Origin: Deltaproteobacteria bacterium | Lineage (GTDB): Bacteria > Bdellovibrionota > UBA1018 > UBA923 | Reading direction: 5' to 3' | Length of the DNA: 5,320 bases | Assembly (NCBI GenBank): GCA_016194725.1 | Contig: JACQAW010000430.1 | Location: 1 to 5,320 of the forward strand | Notes under the pieces: model-generated | Seen by the model: the letters and a program-made list of their open reading frames with translations, nothing else | What the model was told of the DNA's origin: nothing | Databases searched by the model: none | Program-made: the position numbers and the translations under genes | Shown here: positions 1 to 4,485 of the stretch, in pieces | Layout: every line of letters starts with the position of its first letter | How positions within the stretch are numbered: the stretch's first letter is position 1

Positions 1-2
1 CA

Positions 3-32
3 CGCAAGCGCTTCCAGTTCTCGAAGCGTTAA
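3..32 (+). CDS. possible 3' end of an upstream gene (partial)
   Basis: Reading from base 3 gives a short basic tail (RKRFQFSKR) ending in TAA, immediately followed by TAG. An intrinsic terminator begins 30 bases later, which is the usual arrangement at the end of a gene, so these are plausibly the last nine codons of a + strand gene lying to the left. Nothing can be said about its function. A second frame (from base 2) is also open through this stretch and runs into the next gene, so the choice of frame rests only on the stop-plus-terminator layout. Confidence 0.3.
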   Translation, partial: RKRFQFSKR

Positions 33-61
33 TAGCTCGAGTTCTGTCCATTGTTTTCAAG

Positions 62-96
62 AGCCCAGGCGACAAGTTCGTCTGGGCTTTTTTTTT
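62..96 (+). terminator. intrinsic terminator upstream of the 133-aa gene
   Basis: The left arm AGCCCAGGCGA (62-72) pairs with TCGTCTGGGCT (78-88) in an 11-bp stem with one G-U pair and a five-base loop. A run of nine T follows at 88-96. This is a textbook rho-independent terminator for the + strand, presumably ending the gene to the left. It is unusually close to the next start codon (119), so it could also act as an attenuator for that gene. Confidence 0.85.
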
Positions 97-118
97 GAGT
101 CTTTGCCTGGAGAAAATC

Positions 119-520
119 ATGACCGATCAGGACTTCCTGGCCGCTTTTGAAGCCTGCACATTACCCAAGCCGCTGTGGACCCATGAGGCCCACCTGCGAA
201 TGGCATGGCTATATCTGAGCAGCGGCTCCTTTGATGTGGTTCTGCCGCGCGTTCGAGAGGCGATTCAACATTATAACGCGGCCGTGGGTGGAAATCCGAA
301 TGGCTACCATGAAACGGTAACGCAGGTTTATCTGCGCCTGGTCGCGGACCGAATCCGTGCCGTTCCCGAAATCAAAACCTGGCCCGAGTTCCGCGAAAGA
401 AATGTCGAGCTGTTCGATCGTTCTTCGCCGCCGACATTGCGGTTTTATAAAAGAGAAACGATTCTCTCTGACCTGGCTCGAAGCCGGTTTGTTGAGCCTG
501 ATTTGCAGCCGTTGCCTTGA
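119..520 (+). CDS. conserved-looking hypothetical protein, 133 aa
   Basis: A small soluble protein of unknown function, with no signal peptide or membrane segment. I chose ATG 119 because GGAG (109-112) lies six bases upstream; an in-frame TTG at 95 would fall inside the terminator T-run and has no ribosome site. Visible features are an N-terminal block WTHEAHLR (residues 20-27) leading into a helix (MAWLYL), a GYHET block at 62-66, and a C-terminal stretch RFYKRE (108-113) ending in VEPDLQPLP (125-133). The clustered His/Glu residues (H22, E23, H25, H64, E65) in helices could be a metal or ligand site, but that is inference. I recall similar short proteins with a W/F-T-H-x-x-H-L-R block in diverse bacteria and cannot name a characterised member. 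It appears monocistronic, between a terminator in front and a hairpin behind. Confidence 0.85.
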   Translation: MTDQDFLAAFEACTLPKPLWTHEAHLRMAWLYLSSGSFDVVLPRVREAIQHYNAAVGGNPNGYHETVTQVYLRLVADRIRAVPEIKTWPEFRERNVELFDRSSPPTLRFYKRETILSDLARSRFVEPDLQPLP

Positions 521-527
521 GAAGGGA

Positions 528-560
528 CGGGTAAACAGCAGTTCAGCTGCTGTTTACCCG
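528..560 (+). terminator. perfect 14-bp hairpin after the hypothetical gene
   Basis: CGGGTAAACAGCAG (528-541) is the exact reverse complement of CTGCTGTTTACCCG (547-560), with a five-base loop TTCAG. It starts seven bases after the TGA of the 133-aa gene, as a terminator stem would. The following bases (ATTGTGTGATT) are not a proper T-run, so termination may be weak or the hairpin may instead protect the 3' end of the mRNA. The perfect palindrome could alternatively be a protein-binding site. Confidence 0.6.
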
Positions 561-585
561 ATTGTGTGATTGGGAGCGGAAGTCG

Positions 586-609
586 GTGACGGCCATGAAA
601 GGCTGTCAC
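586..609. repeat. 9-bp inverted repeat (hairpin)
   Basis: GTGACGGCC (586-594) pairs with GGCTGTCAC (601-609), with one G-U pair and a six-base loop ATGAAA. No T-run follows on either strand, so it is not a standard terminator. It lies 25 bases after the 528-560 hairpin and may be part of the same 3' structured region. Function unknown. Confidence 0.45.
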
Positions 610-695
610 GCGATTATGGATAATCTTTTGCGATCTCTCTCTTCTTGGAACAAAATGGGTAGCCAGTGAACAGAGTGTGTAAAGCAATCGCTGTG

Positions 696-731
696 CCACG
701 ATTTTGGCGCTTTCCGAGCGCGAACTCGTGG
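696..731. repeat. nested inverted repeat upstream of the QEGLA gene
   Basis: An outer CCACGA (696-701) / TCGTGG (726-731) pair encloses an inner GCGC (707-710) / GCGC (718-721) pair. The element could be an operator for a dimeric regulator or an RNA stem. It overlaps a weak sigma-54-like GG-N10-GC arrangement (705-719). The arms are short, so a chance origin is possible. Confidence 0.35.
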
Positions 732-735
732 TCAA

Positions 736-754
736 AATCCCGGTTTTCGGGGTT
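736..754. repeat. 7-bp hairpin upstream of the QEGLA gene
   Basis: AATCCCG (736-742) pairs with CGGGGTT (748-754), including one T-G pair, around loop GTTTT. No T-run follows. It sits directly after the 696-731 inverted repeat. Role unknown; it is listed because it adds to the structure of this intergenic region. Confidence 0.3.
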
Positions 755-784
755 CATGCTGGAATACCGGTGTCAGGTTGATCC

Positions 785-812
785 TTGGAGGAATGCAAAA
801 CCGTGTTAGAAT
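785..812 (+). promoter_or_regulatory. extended -10 promoter for the QEGLA-parvulin operon
   Basis: TGTTAGAAT (804-812) is an extended -10 element: TGn followed by TAGAAT, which matches TATAAT at five of six positions. A poor -35 candidate, TTGGAG (785-790), lies 16 bases upstream. Transcription would be expected to start about seven bases after the -10 box, at or next to position 819, which is the first base of the QEGLA start codon. Assignment is by motif only. Confidence 0.5.
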
Positions 813-818
813 TTACAC

Positions 819-2099
819 ATGGTATGGACCACCTATAAAGAGAAGCTCAAACGGCTTTCAGAGATGGTGGTCGACGCGCAAAAGCCGATCCGCATTCTGG
901 ATGCGATCAAATGGCCTTCGTCAGTCGACGAGCAGCTTCGAAAATCCAAGTTCAAGGAAATGCCGGTCATTGACAAGCATTATTACCAGGGCTTGACCCT
1001 GGGCTATGATCCGCAAAAGAAAATTGATGAGTTCCAGAGCATCATCGGTGATATCAAGCTTCAACTTGGAGAATCTGACGAAATTGGTCGGATGATGAAA
1101 GTCAACTGCGAAGAGTATCAGGATGTCTGTCGCATGTTGATGAACCGCGGAACCAAGGATTTCCATACTTACGGCAAGAAGCTTTATGGATCGCCCAAAG
1201 ACACGTTTCAGGATGAAAAAACGAGTATCAACGATCTTGCCCAGAACATGTATGGCATTCTTTCCATTCTGGATGATGACGTTCTGGGAGCCGAGTATCC
1301 GGAAGACGTGAGCGCGGAAGAGACCGTGAAGTCGCTCAACAAGAAATTCGAAAACTACTTCACCGACAACCCGGTGCGCGCCAAGCTGTCAGACGGCATC
1401 CTTGCTGACGCGGCGGCCGGCAGCGATACCGTGAAGATCAAGGAAGGCGCTATGTTTTCGCGCCGCGATATCGAGATTCTGGAGGTGCACGAGGGCTGGG
1501 TGCACGTGGGAACAACACTTAATGGCCAAAACCAGCATATCTGTCGTTTTCTCGCAAAAGGACCGCCTCGAATGGCCTCGACCCAGGAGGGCTTGGCCAT
1601 ACTGATGGAGATTTTCTCATTCGTCAGCTATCCGCGGCGGGCGCGCACCATCAATGACCGCGTGCTGGGAATCGACAAAGCCGAAGATGGTGCCAACGCG
1701 CTTGAGCTCCTGGAATTTTATCGAACGGAGGGCTACAGCGAGGCTGATGCCATCAATAACGTCAAACGCGTTTACCGCGGTGGGTTGATTGAGGGCGGCG
1801 CACCGTTTACAAAAGACATTGCATACATCAAAGGATTCATTGAGAATTACAACTTCATGAGAGCGGCTATGAGGGCAGGCAAGCCCGAATACATCCCGTA
1901 CCTTTTCGTCGGGAAAGTGCATTCGAGCGATGTTCCACTCTGGTACCGCAAACACAAAGAAGGAATCATAGATCCACCAAAATACCTGCCGCCGCAGTTC
2001 AAAGACCTGAACGGCGTTGCAGTGTGGATGAGTTTTTCGAATGTGTTCAACATGATCGACATGAAAAAAGTTCAGGAATATTTTTCAAAAATTTTCTAG
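819..2099 (+). CDS. QEGLA-motif (DUF1704/MATCAP-like) putative zinc peptidase, 426 aa
   Basis: Belongs to the family annotated as flavohemoglobin expression-modulating QEGLA motif protein (DUF1704, TIGR02421 type). Eukaryotic relatives, the MATCAP proteins, are tubulin tyrosine carboxypeptidases with an HExxxH zinc motif; the bacterial substrate is unknown. Seen here: an N-terminal QKPIRILDAIKW block (21-32), HEGWVH (224-229) as the HExxxH site with E225 as predicted catalytic base, TQEGLA (255-260) with E257 a likely further metal ligand, and FTKD (330-333) in a conserved block rich in Arg and Gly. There is no signal peptide or membrane helix, so it is probably cytoplasmic. ATG 819 is the first start after an in-frame TAG at 807 and keeps the family's N-terminal block; it has no good Shine-Dalgarno. 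The GGAGG at 787-791 is too far from it and too close to an out-of-frame ATG. It is the first gene of an apparent operon with the downstream parvulin gene. Confidence 0.9.
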   Translation: MVWTTYKEKLKRLSEMVVDAQKPIRILDAIKWPSSVDEQLRKSKFKEMPVIDKHYYQGLTLGYDPQKKIDEFQSIIGDIKLQLGESDEIGRMMKVNCEEYQDVCRMLMNRGTKDFHTYGKKLYGSPKDTFQDEKTSINDLAQNMYGILSILDDDVLGAEYPEDVSAEETVKSLNKKFENYFTDNPVRAKLSDGILADAAAGSDTVKIKEGAMFSRRDIEILEVHEGWVHVGTTLNGQNQHICRFLAKGPPRMASTQEGLAILMEIFSFVSYPRRARTINDRVLGIDKAEDGANALELLEFYRTEGYSEADAINNVKRVYRGGLIEGGAPFTKDIAYIKGFIENYNFMRAAMRAGKPEYIPYLFVGKVHSSDVPLWYRKHKEGIIDPPKYLPPQFKDLNGVAVWMSFSNVFNMIDMKKVQEYFSKIF

Positions 2100-2102
2100 G
2101 AG
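2098..2102 (+). promoter_or_regulatory. Shine-Dalgarno of the parvulin gene, overlapping the upstream stop
   Basis: AGGAG at 2098-2102 lies seven bases before ATG 2110 and shares two bases with the TAG stop (2097-2099) of the QEGLA gene. Ribosomes terminating on the first gene would be positioned over the second gene's initiation site, which implies co-transcription and probable translational coupling. Confidence 0.8.
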
Positions 2103-2109
2103 ACTTCGC

Positions 2110-2925
2110 ATGAACAAAATTTATATTACGCTGGTCGCGCTGGCTTTGAGTGCTCCGGTCACCGTCATGGCAGCAGTTCTTGCGCATGTTGGCGACAAGC
2201 CGATCACCGATGAAATGGTGAAGAGCGAATACGACACGATTTCGGGTGATCAGAAAAAATCGATCAACGAAGACCCCGCTACCCGGCGCAATATGGTCGA
2301 CAACGCCATCAACGCCGAAATTCTGGTTCAGGCCGCGAAAAAGGCCGGCTTTGAAAAAGACGAAGAGTACCGGCATGCCGTTGATCGTTTCGAGCGTCAG
2401 TTTCTGGCTTCAAAATTCATGCAAAAGGCGGTCGAGCCGAAGTTGGGCCGCGCTGAGCTGAAAAAGTTTTTTGACGGCAACAAAACCTTCTTCGACAGCA
2501 CTCAGGTTTGCGCGATGCACATCGTGGTGCAGGAAGAGGCCGAGGCCAACAAGATTCTGGCGCAAGCCAAAGGCAAGGGCGCGAAGTTCGAGGAGCTCGC
2601 CAAGAAAAGCTCGCTTGATCCCAGCGTGCAGGAGAATAAAGGCAACCTGGGTTGCTTTACCCGCGATCGCATGGTGCCTGAGTTCGCGGCCACGGCCTTC
2701 AATATGCGCAAAGGCGAAATCAAGGGCCCGGTGCACACGATGTACGGTTACCACGTCATCAAGGTTTACGACATCAAAGCAGGCAAGGTTCCGGGCTACG
2801 AGGAAATTGAGCAGCAAGTTAAAGAAGTCTATCGCAACAAGCTGGTCAGCGAGCTGATCAACGAGCTGCGCTCGAAGGCAACGATCAAAATTGAAGAAGA
2901 AGAAGTAAAAACCTTCAAGCTTTGA
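2110..2925 (+). CDS. exported parvulin-type peptidyl-prolyl cis-trans isomerase (PpiC/SurA-like), 271 aa
   Basis: Predicted periplasmic (or envelope) folding factor that isomerises prolyl peptide bonds and probably chaperones secreted or outer-membrane proteins. Residues 1-21 form a Sec signal peptide (short basic start, hydrophobic core ITLVALALS, cleavage near VMA-A); there is no lipobox cysteine, so it should be soluble. A helical SurA-N-like segment (about 23-125) precedes the parvulin domain (about 132-220), which has MHIVV with H137, FEELAKKSSLDPS, GNLGCF, MVPEF, GEIKGPV and YGYHVIKV with H215. H137 and H215 are the expected dual-histidine pair, and D170 stands where human Pin1 has Cys113, as in most bacterial parvulins. 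A charged helical tail (228-271) follows. This order and length resemble Campylobacter PEB4. C134 and C182 are the only cysteines and both lie in the catalytic domain. It is the second gene of the operon, 10 bases after the QEGLA gene. Confidence 0.93.
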   Translation: MNKIYITLVALALSAPVTVMAAVLAHVGDKPITDEMVKSEYDTISGDQKKSINEDPATRRNMVDNAINAEILVQAAKKAGFEKDEEYRHAVDRFERQFLASKFMQKAVEPKLGRAELKKFFDGNKTFFDSTQVCAMHIVVQEEAEANKILAQAKGKGAKFEELAKKSSLDPSVQENKGNLGCFTRDRMVPEFAATAFNMRKGEIKGPVHTMYGYHVIKVYDIKAGKVPGYEEIEQQVKEVYRNKLVSELINELRSKATIKIEEEEVKTFKL

Positions 2926-2935
2926 GTCGGGCGAG

Positions 2936-2978
2936 AAAAAATAAAAAGGGCGGCCGGATCGACATCCGGCCGCGTTTT
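2936..2978. terminator. shared terminator between convergent operons
   Basis: GCGGCCGGAT (2950-2959) and ATCCGGCCGC (2964-2973) form a perfect 10-bp stem with loop CGAC, in the 57 bases between two convergent stop codons. On the - strand the stem is followed by a long T-rich run (TTTTTATTTTTT, 2947 down to 2936), a strong terminator for the response-regulator operon. On the + strand only GTTTTG follows, so termination of the parvulin transcript is probably weaker. Confidence 0.9.
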
Positions 2979-2982
2979 GCGC

Positions 2983-4485
2983 TCAGGCCGAAAAATCGCG
3001 GGCGTTGATGCCGTATTTTTCGAGCTTCCGAAGCAGAGTCTTCTTCGGAATATTCGCGTGAATCGCGGTCTGGTTTATGCGGCCCTTGAACGCCTTGAGC
3101 GCGTTGATGAGGAACTGACGTTCGAACTCTTCCTTGTTGGCCTGGAAGTCGAGCTTGCCGATGTCGAGCTTGAAGCCGATAGGCGTCATGCTGCCCACTA
3201 CGGCGGTCAGATCGACGTCCGCTTCCCCATCATCGCCATCATCGGCCGAAAGAGCTTCGCGTCCGGCGGCCGTCAGGCCGGCAGGCATTTCAGCACCAGC
3301 GGGACGCGAGGTGATCGAAAGTCCCGCGATCGTCTCGGGCATTGCCTGAGGGGTGATTTCATTCGAGGTTTCGATCACGAACGAATGTTCGATGACGTTC
3401 TCGAGCTCACGAATGTTGCCCGGCCAGTTGTAGCCCTTCAGCAGGGCCATCGACTGAGGCGAGATGCCTTTGATGTTCTTGCGATGCACCAGGTTGAACT
3501 TGTCGATAAAGTAGTGAGCCAGCGATTCGATGTCATCTTTGCGTTCGCGCAGAGGCGGAAGAAAGATCGGCAGAACGTTCAAACGATAGAAAAGGTCTTC
3601 GCGGAATTCACCCTTTTTGATCATTTCTTCAAGGTTGCGGTTCGTGGCGGCAATGATGCGAACGTTGACTTCGACTTCGCGGTTGGCGCCCACTGGTGTA
3701 AACTTCTTTTCCTGCAGCACGCGCAGCAGTTTCACCTGCATGCCGGCCGATACGTCGCCGATTTCGTCAAGAAACAGGGTGCCGCCGTCGGCATACTGGA
3801 ACTTGCCGATTTTGCGTGAGTCCGCGCCGGTAAAGGCGCCTTTTTCGTGGCCGAAGAACTCGCTTTCGATGAGGTTTTCAGGAATGGCCGAGCAGTTCAC
3901 CGTGACGAAACGTTCGTCCTTGCGCGGGCCGTTGTAGTGCACGGCGTTCGCGACCAGCTCTTTACCCGTACCTGATTCACCGCGAATCAAGACGGCCGTA
4001 TCGACGCGCGACAGCTTGTCGATGACGTTGAAGACTTTCTTCATTTCCGAGCTCTGACCTACGAAGGTCGTTCCGCCCGGCAGCTTCACGACTGGCGCCG
4101 AAAACGAAATCGACTTCACCATGTTGTGGGCCTTGAGGGCCTTGTCGATGAGATAGACGAGGTTTTCGGCTTTAATGGGCTTTTCCAGGTAGTTGTAAGC
4201 GCCTTCGCGGGTGGCCTCGATGGCGTCGCGCACGTTCGCGTAAGCGGTAAGCATGATTACGATGATCGAAGGGTCGTAGGCCTTGATCTGCTTCAGGGCT
4301 TCCAGGCCGCTCAAGCGCGGCATGTTCACGTCCAGCAACACCAGATTATAGTTGCTTGCCCGAACCTTGTTCACGGCTTCTTCGCCGTCCTGCGCCTGAT
4401 CGACGAGGTAGCTGGCTTCGCCAAGAGCGCTGGTTACGGTAAGACGCAGGCCACTGTCATCATCGACAACTAGAACTTTAAACAT
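2983..4485 (-). CDS. NtrC-family sigma-54-dependent response regulator, 500 aa
   Basis: Cytoplasmic transcription activator that, when phosphorylated, should use ATP hydrolysis to open sigma-54 RNA polymerase promoters. Receiver domain, residues 3-118: acidic pocket D8-D10, phospho-acceptor D52 in LLDVNMP, T80 and K102. AAA+ domain, about 140-385: Walker A GESGTGKE (169-176), the sigma-54-contacting GAFTGA loop (216-221), Walker B TLFLDE (236-241), the arginine-containing block FREDLFYRLN (294-303), and sensor II WPGNIRELEN (354-363). A Fis-type helix-turn-helix occupies about 453-493. The linker (about 388-440) is long, Ala/Gly- and Asp-rich. All catalytic motifs are intact. I chose ATG 4485 because AAGGAG (4500-4495) is nine bases away; ATG 4491 would leave only three bases, and a GTG at 4518 lies upstream of that site. 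The start overlaps the kinase gene's last codons, so kinase and regulator are very likely cognate. Regulated genes cannot be identified from the window. Confidence 0.95.
   Translation of the reverse strand: MFKVLVVDDDSGLRLTVTSALGEASYLVDQAQDGEEAVNKVRASNYNLVLLDVNMPRLSGLEALKQIKAYDPSIIVIMLTAYANVRDAIEATREGAYNYLEKPIKAENLVYLIDKALKAHNMVKSISFSAPVVKLPGGTTFVGQSSEMKKVFNVIDKLSRVDTAVLIRGESGTGKELVANAVHYNGPRKDERFVTVNCSAIPENLIESEFFGHEKGAFTGADSRKIGKFQYADGGTLFLDEIGDVSAGMQVKLLRVLQEKKFTPVGANREVEVNVRIIAATNRNLEEMIKKGEFREDLFYRLNVLPIFLPPLRERKDDIESLAHYFIDKFNLVHRKNIKGISPQSMALLKGYNWPGNIRELENVIEHSFVIETSNEITPQAMPETIAGLSITSRPAGAEMPAGLTAAGREALSADDGDDGEADVDLTAVVGSMTPIGFKLDIGKLDFQANKEEFERQFLINALKAFKGRINQTAIHANIPKKTLLRKLEKYGINARDFSA

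Larger units (their letters stand above)
521..818. other. intergenic region with several inverted repeats, no gene seen
   Basis: About 300 bases between the hypothetical gene and the QEGLA gene. I find no convincing coding region and no tRNA-like fold. It holds the 528-560 hairpin, a second hairpin at 586-609, a nested inverted repeat at 696-731, a short hairpin at 736-754 and a promoter at 785-812. The 96-codon - strand open frame crossing it (445-735) runs through the hairpin and into the neighbouring gene's 3' end and looks like chance. Confidence 0.7.

Noticed and set aside
2..118. Open frame continuing upstream of the 133-aa gene, with a hydrophobic stretch that could be an N-terminal membrane extension
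   Set aside because: It translates through the terminator stem and T-run, and ATG 119 has a well-placed GGAG. The open frame is more likely chance plus the Phe codons of the T-run.
445..735. 96-codon open frame on the - strand
   Set aside because: It overlaps the 3' end of the hypothetical gene and reads through the perfect 528-560 hairpin; the product shows no recognisable pattern and no ribosome site was evident.
778..996. 72-codon + strand frame starting near GGAGG (787-791), including an ATG at 793
   Set aside because: The GGAGG is one base from that ATG, too close to work, and the frame is an Arg/Ser-rich shadow of the QEGLA gene.
2410..2817. 135-codon antisense frame within the parvulin gene
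   Set aside because: It lies fully opposite a clearly functional gene and its composition is typical of a codon-bias shadow.
2977..3819. 280-codon + strand frame opposite the response regulator
   Set aside because: Long antisense frames are common opposite genes with biased codon use. This one overlaps the conserved AAA+ and Fis domains, starts at the shared terminator and shows no domain pattern.
4126..4473. 115-codon + strand frame opposite the receiver domain
   Set aside because: Shadow of the receiver-domain coding sequence, with no independent support.
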